NCBI GenBank assembly: GCA_036346205.1 | Contig: JARFJB010000821.1 | Span: forward strand, 2,410,222 to 2,474,221 | From: Vesta saturnalis | Taxonomy: Eukaryota > Arthropoda > Insecta > Coleoptera > Lampyridae | DNA length: 64,000 nt | Reading direction: 5' to 3' | In this document: one piece after another, positions 35,341 to 45,999 of the stretch | Layout: each line of letters opens with the position of its first letter | Numbering within the stretch: position 1 is the stretch's first letter | Notes under the pieces: generated by a model | Database searches by the model: none | Seen by the model: only the letters and a program-made list of their open reading frames with translations | What the model was told of the DNA's origin: nothing | Translations under genes and position numbers: made by a program

Positions 35341-35636
35341 CTTTATCATTTACTTAGGACGATAAATGTATTTGTTATCTAAACGTTTGAATTTGTGTAA
35401 CAAATATATAACAAGTACACGATTTAATACCACAAGATAAGTGTTTTAATTAGTTTAATTAAGTGTTTTTAGTTGAGATAGTCTCGAAAGTAGCAAAAGT
35501 TTAACCCTATATGTATTAAACCTAAGTTTAAAAATGACAGTTTCTAGTTTTCTGACATAAGCAGGCTCTATAGAAAGGATAATGAAGGTACAGCTTATAT
35601 AATACAAAGAAGCCTTTTTAATAACATGTTACGCCC
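35341..35636. other. AT-rich interval without a gene
   Basis: Nothing recognised. Confidence 0.4.
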
Positions 35637-36023
35637 TGTGTTACGGAACCGTGGGCGGCTCACGAATCGTCCTATCAGCGATTACGTCGGGAAGCTTGCC
35701 AAAACCCTCTACCACAACGACCAATGAGGCACAAGCACCAGCTCTCTGCAAGTATAAATACGGGACGCACAACTCCAACAATTCAGAAGGGTATTCCGAG
35801 TACAAGTCTAACTCTATACTTCGCAGGCCACTGAGACTGGTGGTTTGGCTCGGGATCCTTCGTCTGACAAGTCTTACTTTTCTTAAAGGGCCCGCTGAGA
35901 CTGGCGGTCCGGCTGACAAGCAACTTAGCGTTATAACACCAGGAGTAGGCAGATCGATTACCTACGTAACCCTTGTTGCGGGGTTCTGCATTAATCAGTG
36001 TCATTACTGATTCAACCTTAACA
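35637..36023 (+). mobile_element. Promoter-bearing LTR-like block
   Basis: GC-richer than its surroundings. It starts TGTTACGCCCTGTG right after TAACA, and TAACA recurs at 36019-36023, a possible 5-base duplication. The right end, however, would be ...CAACCT rather than ...CA, so the LTR reading is uncertain. Inside are CCAAT (35721), TATAAATA (35753-35760) and an initiator-like TTCAGA about 30 bp further (35782-35788), in the order of a pol II promoter. Open frames here (for example 35651-36010) lack family motifs. Confidence 0.45.
35721..35788 (+). promoter_or_regulatory. CCAAT-TATA-initiator arrangement
   Basis: CCAAT at 35721-35725, TATAAATA at 35753-35760, and TTCAGA at 35782-35787 with its A about 32 bp after the start of the TATA box, which is the normal spacing. 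Most likely the promoter of an LTR element; no gene follows. Confidence 0.5.
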
Positions 36024-36473
36024 ACCTGCTCGAATTAAGTATTCGAATATTGTTGCGTAATTATAAGCACAAGCATTATTTGTACGTAAACCCCATCGCG
36101 GGTTTATCTTCTACTGATTATTACCTTTGCTGCAGGTAATAAGTCACCTGTAAACGCACTGCTAGTTGACATTATTCATTTTAATATCTGTTGTTTTGCT
36201 TATTGTAAGTTAGGTTAGTTCTTTGCGTTATTTGTTAAGTTAGGGTAGTTCTTAGTGTGTTCTTATTAGTTAGGATATTTACTGTATTTGTGTTTTACTT
36301 AATATAGTCATTCTGTGCTTTCGTTATTTTAAAACAGACATTTTTCTTAATTATCGTATGTGTGTATTAATTCCTTAACTGAGTGAACAGTCGTAGTTTT
36401 CAGTATTTGTGCCGCGAGGAACCTAGTGAATCCGTGAAGTTATATGCGAAACGCGTCCGTGTAACAGCCCCTT
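36024..36473. other. Noncoding interval
   Basis: Contains a short threefold degenerate repeat of GTTAGG(T/G)TAGTTCTT around 36205-36290. No gene. Confidence 0.4.
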
Positions 36474-37000
36474 GTCCTGACCCCTAGGTGTGAAATCTGA
36501 ATTTGTATTTAAGCCTGTACAGTTTATGGAGGGAAATTTGAATATGTATTCTAATAAGTGGGGCCCTAATACTAACTTGTAAGACAGATGTAGGGCTTCA
36601 AAACTTGCTCTCGGGCTTTCGCCTCCATGGCTAAAAATCTGAATTTGTATTTAAGTCTCTGCGTTCTGCTTGGTTATGGGGGGAAATCTGAATTTGTATT
36701 CTAATAATGGGCCTTAAGGCTAACTAGTAAGATAGGTGTAGGGATTTAAACTTGATCTCGAGGTTTCGCCCCTTTGTCCTGACCCCTAGATGTGAAATTA
36801 AAATTTGTATCTAAGTCTCTACAGTTTATGGAGGAAAATTTGAATATGTATTCTAATAAGTGGGGTCCTAATGAAAAATTGTAAGACAGATATAGAGATT
36901 CGCAACTTGCTCTCGGGCCTTCGCCCTCTTAGCTGAAAATCTAAATTTGTATTTAAATCTCTGCATTCGGCTTGGTTATGGCGGGAAATTTGAATTTGTA
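36474..37000. repeat. Tandem repeat of four ~150-bp units in alternating pairs
   Basis: Four units with equivalent points at about 36523, 36674, 36823 and 36973 (spacing 151, 149, 150). Units 1 and 3 share CAGTTTATGGAGG; units 2 and 4 share TTGGTTATGG. The higher-order period is therefore a dimer of about 300 bp. Every unit has GAATnTGTATTCTAATAA, and each is linked to the next by a CTCGnG(G/C)nTTCGCC block. The same TGATCTGAATTTGTATTCTAATAAG word occurs once at about 3337. Confidence 0.85.
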
Positions 37001-37371
37001 ACGTGTTTGCACGTAATATTGAAATCGTTATACAACTACTTCCAAAATACAGAACCGTATTCAGAAATGTTAAATAAACTTTCATATTTCGTAAATCCGA
37101 TTGAAATTAAAGCAGGGGTTATTGTAACGCTTTCCCCAATACTAATAATATTTTTTTTAGTAACCAGTTCTGATCCATCTAGAGAAACAAGAAGCCGTAG
37201 TAGCCTAGTCCTGATTCAGAGTTTCTCGTTCTGTTGTGTTATAATTAATGTATTAATTTTGAGATAAATATATATTTTGCTTATTATAAAGTGCAGCTGC
37301 GCTTATTATAATTTAGAATTTACGTCAGTTCAACATACATAAAGACAAAATTTACGTCGATTGGGGTTTGA
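37001..37371. other. Noncoding interval
   Basis: No gene. The last ~60 bp (from about 37312) are shared with the flank of the other tRNA-like element near 50000-50060 and belong to that repeat. Confidence 0.4.
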
Positions 37372-37445
37372 ATCTCGATAGCGCAGTTGGTTAAAGCGGT
37401 ACTCTAGCCAAGCGCATGTCGTAGGTTCAAATCCTACTGGAGGTA
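37372..37445 (+). tRNA. tRNA-Ala(AGC)-like sequence, probably SINE-derived
   Basis: A 74-nt cloverleaf. Acceptor stem ATCTCGA/TGGAGGT pairs 6 of 7 (one GG mismatch); discriminator A; D arm GCGC...GCG; anticodon stem GTACT/AGCGC with loop CTAGCCA (anticodon AGC, U33 present); T arm GTAGG-TTCAAAT-CCTAC perfect. A-box and B-box (GGTTCAAATCC) promoters are present. It lacks the G3-U70 identity pair of tRNA-Ala. A 60-bp upstream and ~60-bp downstream flank is shared with 49926-49999. It is more likely a tRNA-derived repeat than a functional tRNA gene. Confidence 0.5.
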
Positions 37446-37599
37446 AACTTTTTATTTATGTATTTAATAAAATTAATAATAATTTTTAGTTGTGTTGTAT
37501 TTTATTAAATTACAGTTTAAGTTAAAATATTGATTTGTTATATAACGAATTGGAAACATATGTTGTGTAGTATGCGTTTGTGAAAGGTAGCTAATTATA
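37446..37599. other. AT-rich tail of the tRNA-like repeat
   Basis: TAAACTTTTTATTTATGTAT then TTAATAAAAT follows the tRNA-like part, and the same tail follows the copies at 49926 and 50197. This supports a single SINE-like unit. Confidence 0.5.
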
Positions 37600-39054
37600 A
37601 CGGGTTCCCCATATTAGACTATACAATTTAAAAGTCGAATAAAAACTTTCTAATCAAAGTAAATTAACTTTTTAATGGATTAATATGTAGCTTATTCTGT
37701 GGGATTTATGACTAAAGTAAATAACAATTCAAGTTTTAAAGATCAAGGAGGCGCCTGTCTATAAACAACGACTTAAGTGTTTCTGTCAAATATGCGTTAT
37801 ACGCAAACGATATAATTGCTCCAGTTTAACAATTTTCATTGCATTATGAATTATTCGATTCAAGAGCGTGTGTTTTCTGTGGAAGTCTACATTAGAACTG
37901 GTTCATTTGAAGAAGTTCGGCGTGCATTTCGACGGCAGTTTGGAAACAATAATAGGGGCGATGCACCAACACGCTTTACAATTGCGGCGTGGGTTCGTCA
38001 TTGGCGTGAAAATGACTCTGTGCAAAACATAAAAAAACCTGGACGTCGAAGAACGGTGCGTACGCCTGAAAATATTGAACGAGTGAGAGTTGCCTTTACA
38101 AGAAGTCCTAAGAGGTCAGCTAATCGGCAATCACTTGCCCTAGGAATATCTAAGGGAAGTATCCACAGAATTCTGCATAAAGATATAACATTTCACCCCT
38201 ATAAATATCAAATGGCGCATAACCTCAGTGATCTAGACAAAGGAGCGAGGGTGACATTTTGTGAAGAATTTTTACATCAGCATCGTGGAGAAATTCATAA
38301 TTTGCTAATGAGCGACGAAGCAAATTTTTATTTGGACGGTGTTGTTAACAAGCAAAACTTCAGATACTGGGGAGTAGAAAATCCTCACGAACTGTTTACC
38401 AAAAACCTCCACAGTCCAAAAGTCGTTGTTTGGTGCGGTGTAACATCATTTGGAATTATCGGTCCTTATTTTTTTGAGGATGAAATTAACCGTTCTGTTA
38501 CAGTTAATTCCGAACGCTACATAAACATGTTGCAAACGTTTCTTATCCCAGAACTAATTAGACGAGGACTAAATGGCGCCATATTATTCCAGCAAGATGG
38601 AGCAACGGCTCACACAGCCAGAAACACTATGAGAATTTTGCGAGATTTTTTTGACGGCCGTATAATTTCCCGATTTGGAAATTTGAATTGGCCCCGAGAT
38701 CTCCTGATTTAACGGCCCCGATTTTTTCTCTGGGGATACCTAAAGCAAAAAGTTTTTGCACGTCGTCCCGCAACAATTCCGGAGCTGAAGGAGCAGATTC
38801 GAAATGAAATTGCAGGAATAAATGGAGATTTGCTTCGCCGAGTGATGATAAATTTTGAACTTAGAATTCAAAAATGCATTGAAGTCGAAGGAGGGCATTT
38901 GGAAGACATGATCTTTAAAATTTGAATTGTTATTTACTTTAGTCATAAATCCCAAAGAATAAGCTACATATTAGTCCATTAAAAAGTTAATTTACTTTGA
39001 TTAGAAAGTTTCTATTCGACTTTTAAATTGTATAGTCTAATATGGGGAACCCTG
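37600..39054 (+). mobile_element. DD41D mariner element, copy 1
   Basis: About 1455 bp flanked by TA (37598-37599, 39055-39056). Long inverted repeats of about 130 bp: the right end complement reads CAGGGTTCCCCATATTAGAC, and the left end differs in its first bases (ACGGGTTCCCC). They continue through ACAATTTAAAAGTCGAA to TTATGACTAAAGTAAATAAC. Same family as 51243-53714, with the two copies nearly identical over their whole length. Confidence 0.9.
37846..38925 (+). pseudogene. DD41D mariner transposase, frame broken near its end
   Basis: Starts at the ATG MNYSIQERVF; an alternative TTG start further upstream adds 10 codons but is unlikely. It is colinear with the intact protein at 52503-53585 through LFQQDGATAH. 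It then loses frame at about 38694, where CCCCC in the intact copy is CCCC. It has two more single-base contractions just after (CCCCC to CCCC, TTTTTTT to TTTTTT, 38700-38735), after which the C-terminus reads on to IEVEGGHLEDMIFK. Apart from these homopolymer changes it is nearly identical to the intact copy, so sequencing error is a real possibility. Confidence 0.88.
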
Positions 39055-39275
39055 TATAAATGAATCCATACCGTTTTCCGAAATGTGAGCTAGAAGCTGT
39101 GGCATTAGGGTAAATAAAAAAAATTATTGAGAGTATCGAAAATGATGTTTACAGGTTTAATAGGTAGGTACACTGGAAAATAAATTATAATAATGTTCAC
39201 AATTATATAAAATGAAATATGAGAGTATATTATGAATAAATACACTGCAATAAAAAAAATAATTTAAATATCGTA
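39055..39275. other. 3' flank of the minus-strand LRR gene
   Basis: AT-rich; it would contain the 3' UTR of the gene at 39276-40346. No other feature. Confidence 0.4.
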
Positions 39276-40346
39276 TTATTGGTATTCATTAACGACAATT
39301 CTAGAGCAATCATAAGTAGGAAATTCTAAATAATTTTCATCAAGTTCGCTATCTGTTCGGTTTCTACACAATTCTGAATTTTGCGTTGGAGTGTAACAAA
39401 ACAAATCAACGTTTCGACACTTCCACCAGAGTTGCACATTATTTTGTTCAGCCCATCTTCCAATTTGTTCAAAACACGTACACTGCCATGGGTTTGCGTG
39501 TATCCATAGAGTTTTTAAACTTTTATCTATTGCTTCAAACTTCTCCAAGGGAAGATATGTTATACGATTACTATCAATAGATAAAAAACTCAATGATTTT
39601 GTGTTGCTAAAGTTGATATTAAAGTATTTAAGTTTATTGTGATTTAAGTTGAGCTCAGTCAGTTTGTTTAAATCATTAAATGCGTACTCATCGATGTATT
39701 CGATTAAGTTTTTCTCTAGCGTTATGCCTTTCAAATTCTTAAAGTTGGAAAATGCTTCTTTATGAATATTTCTTAATTTATTTTTATCTAAGAATAAGTA
39801 TTCTAACTTTGGCGTACCACTAAACCAGTCCTGGTCAAATTCTCTTAACTCGTTTGCGCTAAAACTTATTGTTGATAGATTTTGAAGATTTACAAATGTG
39901 TTTCTAGACAGTGTTTCTATATTGTTTTCATCCAATTCAATAAGATCGAGTGATGGTAAATTTTCGAAAGAGTAGCTTTCCAACCATTTCAAATTATTAC
40001 CGTTCAGATTAATAAAGTTGACGTTTAAATTAAGAAACGCATGTTTTTTTATTTTCTTGATATTATTCTTTAGAATCTTTAAACCAAACACGTTGGCAAT
40101 ATGTGACACAGCTGCTCTGTGCAAAACTGGGATATTTTGGTTAGAAACAATAATTTGATCAAATTTGTTGTAATATAATTTTTGAGAGGAAATGCATCCC
40201 GTTATATACTGTTTGTAATTTATTTCACCTTGCACAATTAAAACTAAATTATTCACAAACGTCACTTCTGAGCATGGTTCGGTTAAAATTGGAACACACA
40301 GTTCTAACATTGCTACACTCAGTACTATAAACATGAACGAACGCAT
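39276..40346 (-). CDS. Secreted leucine-rich-repeat protein (LRR family member 1)
   Basis: Complete single-exon frame of 356 residues, ATG at 40346. Residues 1-22 form a signal peptide (MRSFMFIVLSVAMLELCVPI). A Cys pair precedes the repeats (EPCSEVTF, ITGCISS). About eight to nine 24-residue LRRs follow, at roughly residues 80-280, with the pattern LxxLxLxxNxL, for example LDLIELDENNIETLSRNTF. A C-terminal Cys-rich cap begins NPWQCTCF and continues with four further Cys (LRR-CT type). There is no membrane anchor, so the protein is probably extracellular. LRR proteins of this build bind other proteins in adhesion, signalling or immunity; the ligand is unknown. It pairs divergently with 40741-41796, and both copies are open, which argues for function. 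Confidence 0.9.
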   Translation of the reverse strand: MRSFMFIVLSVAMLELCVPILTEPCSEVTFVNNLVLIVQGEINYKQYITGCISSQKLYYNKFDQIIVSNQNIPVLHRAAVSHIANVFGLKILKNNIKKIKKHAFLNLNVNFINLNGNNLKWLESYSFENLPSLDLIELDENNIETLSRNTFVNLQNLSTISFSANELREFDQDWFSGTPKLEYLFLDKNKLRNIHKEAFSNFKNLKGITLEKNLIEYIDEYAFNDLNKLTELNLNHNKLKYFNINFSNTKSLSFLSIDSNRITYLPLEKFEAIDKSLKTLWIHANPWQCTCFEQIGRWAEQNNVQLWWKCRNVDLFCYTPTQNSELCRNRTDSELDENYLEFPTYDCSRIVVNEYQ

Positions 40347-40740
40347 TACTTTTTGTGTAACTTGCTCAACTCGATGACAAACCTAAGACTGAACTTTATT
40401 TTTCAGAGTAAATCACGATAAAAATGAATTTGTGTGATTACGATGTTAGAGGTCGTTTATGGGAATTACCAAATGGGGACATTAAATCCATTTCCGAGTT
40501 GGAAACAAAAAAAGAATTTTTTCGTGGATCAATTACGGGTTTTCCAAACTTGAAATCCACCGATTTAACTATACATATTTTTAATATTAATTTATTTTAC
40601 ACACAATCCCAATAATTATTTTTGTACTACTATAAGATTTCATCAAGCGACCTTTAACATATTTATCTTTATCTGCCCCAATCTAAACGTTATTTTTCCA
40701 TTATTTGAGTTCATCATAAGAGTAAATGTAACACTAAACT
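40347..40740. promoter_or_regulatory. 394-bp divergent intergenic region between two LRR genes
   Basis: The only sequence between the starts of the two LRR genes, so both promoters should be here. It also holds a 63-codon plus-strand frame (40424-40615) whose first 45 residues look protein-like (RGRLWELPNGDIKSISELE, GSITGFPNLKS). I do not recognise it; it may be a fragment of an unrelated gene or a short 5' coding exon. Confidence 0.45.
40387..40392 (-). promoter_or_regulatory. Initiator-like TCAGTC upstream of LRR gene 1
   Basis: On the minus strand GTTCAGTCT lies about 44 bp before the ATG of the LRR gene and matches the arthropod initiator TCAGT(T/C). No TATA box is at the expected distance. 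Suggestive only. Confidence 0.35.
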
Positions 40741-41796
40741 ATGCGTTTGTTTACGTTGTTAGTTTTGTATGTAACAGTTTCATTACTGTGTACTAGTGTA
40801 GAGTTGTGCTCAGAAGTAACATTTGTAAAAACTTCAGTGTTAGTTGTAGAAAAAGAAAGGGAACACCACAAAACAGTAACGGGATGCATTTCCGTCGACA
40901 CTCTAATGTACAAAAATTTGAAAAAAGTGATAGTGACTGGTCAAAATATATCGGTTCTGCAAAAAGGTGCTGTATCTAATATTCCACACGTTTTTGGTTT
41001 AAATATTGAGAATAATACGATTCGAATTGTAAAAGAACACGCTTTTATCGATGTTAATGTAAATGCCATTAGTTTAAATAACAACGGATTGAAGTGGCTA
41101 GAAAGCAATTCTTTTAAAAACCTAATATTTCTCGACGTTTTGGATTTTGAAAACAACGCAATAAAAACGTTACCTAAAAATACATTTGTCAATCTGCCAA
41201 ATTTAAGCATGGTGAGTTTTGGAAATAACCTTCTCGATCATTTTGAGCAAGATTGGTTTAACGAGACGCCTAAATTGAATTACTTATTCCTGAATAACAA
41301 TCAATTGCGAAGCCTTTCCAAAGGAGTGTTTTCAAAATTAGAAAATTTGCAACATTTAACGTTAGAAGGCAATTTAATAGATTATATTGATCCAAATGCA
41401 TTTATAGGTTTAGACAAATTAGAAGAGTTGTATTTAAACAAGAATAAGCTCAAATACTTCAATGTTGACTTTATCCACACAAGATCTTTGAACGTATTGT
41501 ATGTTAGCTATAATCGGATAACGTATCTATATCTAGAAAACTTTAAGAATATTGAAAAAACATTACACACTTTATCGATCCACGCGAATGCTTGGCAGTG
41601 CTCCTGCTTTGATGAAATTGGGCAGTGGGGAAGCAAAAATAATATTACAGTGCATTGGAAATGTAAAAATCTTGACTTGTCCTGTTATGTTCCAAAAGTG
41701 AATTCAGGGATATGCCAGAACCGAACTGATAGTGATTTTGACAGCAACTTCTTGAAATATTTGAAGTACAGTTGTACTACACCTCTGTATGATTAA
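40741..41796 (+). CDS. Secreted leucine-rich-repeat protein (LRR family member 2)
   Basis: Complete single-exon frame of 351 residues, clearly a paralogue of 39276-40346, with the same order throughout. Signal peptide at residues 1-21 (MRLFTLLVLYVTVSLLCTSV), N-terminal Cys pair (LCSEVTF, VTGCISV), about eight LRRs (for example LNYLFLNNNQLRSLSKGVF), then NAWQCSCF and the Cys-rich cap. Potential N-glycosylation sites such as NIS and NRT. No membrane anchor, so secreted or extracellular. The head-to-head arrangement with member 1 suggests an inverted tandem duplication and possibly shared control. Function beyond extracellular binding is unknown. Confidence 0.9.
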   Translation: MRLFTLLVLYVTVSLLCTSVELCSEVTFVKTSVLVVEKEREHHKTVTGCISVDTLMYKNLKKVIVTGQNISVLQKGAVSNIPHVFGLNIENNTIRIVKEHAFIDVNVNAISLNNNGLKWLESNSFKNLIFLDVLDFENNAIKTLPKNTFVNLPNLSMVSFGNNLLDHFEQDWFNETPKLNYLFLNNNQLRSLSKGVFSKLENLQHLTLEGNLIDYIDPNAFIGLDKLEELYLNKNKLKYFNVDFIHTRSLNVLYVSYNRITYLYLENFKNIEKTLHTLSIHANAWQCSCFDEIGQWGSKNNITVHWKCKNLDLSCYVPKVNSGICQNRTDSDFDSNFLKYLKYSCTTPLYD

Positions 41797-41895
41797 AAAA
41801 TTTTACTTTTTATGAGTTGTGACTAACATGAATTATTTGTATTCGTGACCTACTGTTCTGCATTGTGAAAAAATATTATCTATCCGAATCATAAT

Positions 41896-41901
41896 AATAA
41901 A
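41896..41901 (+). promoter_or_regulatory. Candidate polyadenylation signal AATAAA
   Basis: AATAAA about 100 bp after the stop codon of LRR gene 2, in an AT-rich 3' flank. Such hexamers are frequent by chance in this base composition. Confidence 0.35.
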
Positions 41902-42779
41902 TCTTTAATACTGTATGTAATTTGTGCTTCAAGGGCGCACAACGGCTGATTCTAACACTCGGCGTCAATTCTGAACCCCAAATTGAGATCATTTTGAATG
42001 TTATAATTTACCTATTATGTATGAAATCAGAATGTTATGGGAATTTTGTCGTATCTAGTCGTTTATAAAGAAAAGTATGGGTAATATGATAAAAAATCTG
42101 GTTATCACATAACTTTCTTATGTATGTGAAACATATCGTTAGTAAATATGCAGAAAAAAGTGTACAATGTACCACGTCTTGTATCATATTTATACCTACA
42201 CAATTTAAAAATTATAAAAATATGCGCTCGATAATTTCTTGGATGTGGAAAAGGGACATAATTAATGTTTTAATAATGAAATTATACTGCACCGAACTAA
42301 CTTAATTTATCTCAATTGGGGATAGAGTTCATTAGCTTTAACGCTTATTGTTGGCAAATAAAATAAACATAATTTAATCCTTGAAGTTATTTTAATTTCG
42401 TTAAAATGTAATTGTGAAATCATGGAAAATTTAATTTCTAACAGGGAAGTGTTCTTTGTCAAATAAATTGCAAATTATAAACATTGGTTGGTATATGAAA
42501 CAGACCTTAGTTAAACCTGCACAATAACGCATGCGTAGCGACCTAACTGAATTAATTAAAATGCAGCCTGTCAAAAATGTCGATAAACGATCTAAATTAT
42601 GCGAGTTCAATTCTGTTTTGTTCAAAAATAAAATAATAATGTTGATAATAACACCGGTTTATTTACCTTACAGATATTTATACCATGTTGTCGCACAAAC
42701 ATTTACACATATAATCAATAAAAACATAAATACAGGAAATCAAACGAATAATCAATGCAATAAATGGGTTATGAAAATT
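41902..42779. other. Noncoding interval
   Basis: AT-rich; short frames without motifs. Nothing recognised. Confidence 0.4.
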
Positions 42780-42809
42780 AAATTTCACTCACGTGTGTGA
42801 GTGAAATTT
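42780..42809. other. Perfect 13-bp hairpin with CACGTG at its centre
   Basis: AAATTTCACTCAC (42780-42792), loop GTGT, GTGAGTGAAATTT (42797-42809). The perfectly paired stem surrounds the E-box hexamer CACGTG at 42790-42795. It could be a regulatory site, a transposon footprint or chance. Confidence 0.6.
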
Positions 42810-42980
42810 GGCTGGTTCCATATTTGAATATTGTACGTAGACTTCTTCCCATGTATAGCCGATGATACTGCTTTGCTGTTCACAATGGTGCTGTATAAAT
42901 TTCCATAATTCATCCAAATCCAATTTGTGGATGAACAACCTTTCTTCGTGGTAAATGTGATATTGCTCATATATTTTCAA
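42789..42980 (-). other. Unassigned 63-codon frame
   Basis: A minus-strand frame with fairly normal composition (EERLFIHKLDLDELWKFIQH, GYTWEEVYVQY). No stop for 63 codons and no family recognised. Possibly an exon or a gene fragment. Confidence 0.25.
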
Positions 42981-44722
42981 TTAAGCACTTTATTTTAAAT
43001 CGTATATTTACATGTTGGTTTAAATGTTTATAAAATTTTTCGATATTAAATTTATATTTTATTTTCATATAAATTTTAATTAATTTCACTTTTATTTTAG
43101 ATCCCGTTATGGAATCTAGTTTATTAACACTATGCTTCGCTTTCGAAGAAAATAAACATCACCTCCCAATAACTGAATAATTTTATTAACATGAAGAAAA
43201 AAAAACACATCAACCGATATTTGAACACGAATTCAAATCGAAACAATTTTATTATAATCGACAATTTATATCGGTAACCTAATTGTTAAATTTAGTTATA
43301 GGTTAAAACAATTGTTTCTGAGGTCTCGATTCTTTATTGATCGCGTTTCAATAATCAGATAATATAGACGTAACTTGTAACTTACATGTTAACACCAACA
43401 CTATTAACACTTTGACTTGTTAGTCATAAAAATTTCAAAAAGCAAGAGCAAGAGAGCGAGAAATCAGGAGCAATTCCTTTTATACATTTCTCTTAGCTAC
43501 CAAAATTTCAACTTTTTCTGTACCATACACACAAAATATCCGAGCATCTGATTGGTCTAAACAAAGTTGTTAACTAAAATACAAATTATGCTATAACTTT
43601 CTTGAAATAAGTCGGATTTACTTTTTTAAAACATATTCGGAATAAGGGCAAAATTCCTCATAAAAAGATACCTCACAAGCCCTGTTTTGCTTCGAATCTT
43701 TTCAATTTATAATCTAATTTTACATATATCTAAGAAATTCTATATTTTACACTTGAACTAATTACATATTCGTAATCTACATGAAAAACTGTATCCGAAT
43801 ACATTTATTTTAAACCATATAACTTAATTCTAGCAGAAATTCCTTTTTCATATTATAATTTTAAGTAGTTAACCCCACTTTTCTAATTTTATGTTCAAAT
43901 AACTTGTACATTGTAAATTTCTTTATGAAAACGAGGGTAACCTTCTATTAATTGCTTTTATAATTTATTTTAAGCTTAAATTATCCTAACAAAACTATAA
44001 ATTTGCAAAATTCTTAAAATTAATACTTTACCTAATTTATTACAATTTTACTAATAACTTGCGTTTAAAACGTCCAAATCACTTGAAATGTTACTTTATG
44101 AAGTTTTTATAACTGTCTTTAACATTAACACTGTTTATTTTCACTCTACAGTCTAACTCTTTGTCAATTCAGAAATCCATATTGTTTAACACATTTATGT
44201 AATTTTATATAAAATATCTCATTGTAGACCTGTTGTTCATGTTCTAGTTAATGTTTATAACACAGTACCACTTCTGCACTTTTTGTACAGTTTGTCTGTG
44301 AATTATAACTATACAGTGTTCGTATCATAACCCTTTCTTAAAGTTTATATAGTTCTTGCATTGTAACTAAATCTATACATGTTCTACATATTATTATTAA
44401 CCTACACCATGTAATTAATATCTGTAAGGTTTCTAAATTGCTTAAATAATTTTCATAAACTGTAAAATTTACTGAAATATGTTCTACGAAACAAATCGTA
44501 CTCACAAATATCAATCGTTCTGACCTTCCTCACATGCTACTGGTATAGCTCATTGCTTTTTATGAATAAACAAACTTGTGCAAATTCCACAAAGCCTGTT
44601 TCGTTAAATCAAAACCATATTCTCTCACTCGTCTACTAATTTACTTATTAAAACGCAGTGTATACACTCTCCAATCTATTTAAATTTGCCCACTATAAAG
44701 AATATAAGCTTGTTAACTCTTG

Positions 44723-44781
<59 letters not shown>

Positions 44782-45338
44782 TACCTGGACAGATATTCTC
44801 ACGTTTTATAACACAATTCAATAATTCGCAAGTAGAATAATAACAAACGCTGTATAAAATTATTAAACAAAATGACATGACGTATAATTACACATTAATG
44901 CATATGACGATTCCCTATCATTTCCACCTTAGAAAACCATCGCAATATTAGCTTAACGCTTTATGATACATGTTTAAGGATTATTTAGCTTCGTATGAAA
45001 AACTTTTACTAGTACAACTTATGTAAAATGGAATTATTTTTAAAAAAAGTTGCATATACCATTTGCTATAAAGTAATGGTTTTTGAATCAGTCACAAAAA
45101 GTGCTTTATTACCCCATATAAAACATTCATTAAGAAAACTCGTTTGAAATTTAATTGTCCTTAATAAAATTTTTACGAATGTTCAAATAAGGTTAAAGGT
45201 TTTGCTATATTCACAAATGTACTTCAGCGCCTTTTCCAAAGTACCTTTATTTGTCAATACATTTTAACCAAAATTTTAGAAATTATTCCAAATATAAATT
45301 CTTAATGAAATCGGTTTCGTATTTTTTAACTTATCCTA
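42981..45338. other. Long AT-rich interval without a gene
   Basis: Read on both strands; no credible coding frame, no repeat of the families above. Contains the (AT)n tract at 44727-44777. Confidence 0.5.
44727..44777. repeat. (AT)n microsatellite
   Basis: About 50 bp of AT dinucleotides. Confidence 0.95.
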
Positions 45339-45339
45339 A

Positions 45340-45377
<38 letters not shown>

Positions 45378-45415
45378 TACGCACGCACGCACGCACACAC
45401 GCACTCACGCACGCA

Positions 45416-45496
<81 letters not shown>

Positions 45497-45627
45497 ACAC
45501 ACACAGACACACACGCAAGCGCACACACATACGCGCACGAAACCGACACGCACACGCACGCGCACACGTACACGCACTCGCAGACGACACTCAGACGACA
45601 CGCACACGCACGCACGTATACACAAAG
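45339..45627. repeat. (CA)n microsatellite with CG-rich variants
   Basis: About 290 bp of CA repeats, with GCACGCAC and CACG words at both sides of a pure (CA) core. Cys/Val and His/Thr frames are artefacts. The flanks do not match the arms at 15575 or 34960. Confidence 0.95.
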
Positions 45628-45739
45628 AAAGTTGAGAATGGTCTAGATAATTTTCAAAACAGGTTTCGATGTTTTCACGAAAACTACTTACGGATATTTC
45701 GCGCATATGAAGGTAAAAATCGCGCTATTTAGGGAAAGT

Positions 45740-45900
45740 AGAAGCAAAAAGGTGAAAATCTATACGGAAAATGTTTTCTTAGCATATTTTTGCGAAGAAT
45801 CGCAGACATATAAACCAAGCCTGTGGTATTCAATGATAGATACCGGTGTACAGATTAAGGAGGGATCGTATATTAGTAAATATGATTTTTAGTAGCATTG
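45740..45900 (+). pseudogene. Crypton-like recombinase N-terminal fragment
   Basis: One short frame (ENVFLAYFCEESQTYKPSLW, YSMIDTGVQIKEGSYISKYD) resembles the core-binding domain that precedes the tyrosine recombinase of Crypton and KIAA1958/ZMYM-type proteins. The recombinase catalytic residues are not found. A short relic. Confidence 0.45.
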
Positions 45901-45999
45901 CTTCAAATGTCAAAATGAGTATTTAAGAACTTCTTAAGACGTTGCCTAAAATTCACTAATAGAAAGCTCAGTTCATTAACTCAGCCTGTGCCCAAATGA

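Noticed and set aside
35637..36023. Protein-coding gene in the GC-richer block
   Set aside because: The frames have no family motif, and the sequence looks like promoter or LTR DNA with a TATA box in the middle of the frame.
37372..37445. Functional tRNA-Ala gene
   Set aside because: Lacks the G3-U70 identity pair, has mismatches in stems, and is embedded in a repeat with shared flanks.
45251..45706. Frames of His-Thr-Ala-Arg and Arg-Val-Cys repeats
   Set aside because: Produced by the CA/CG dinucleotide tract.
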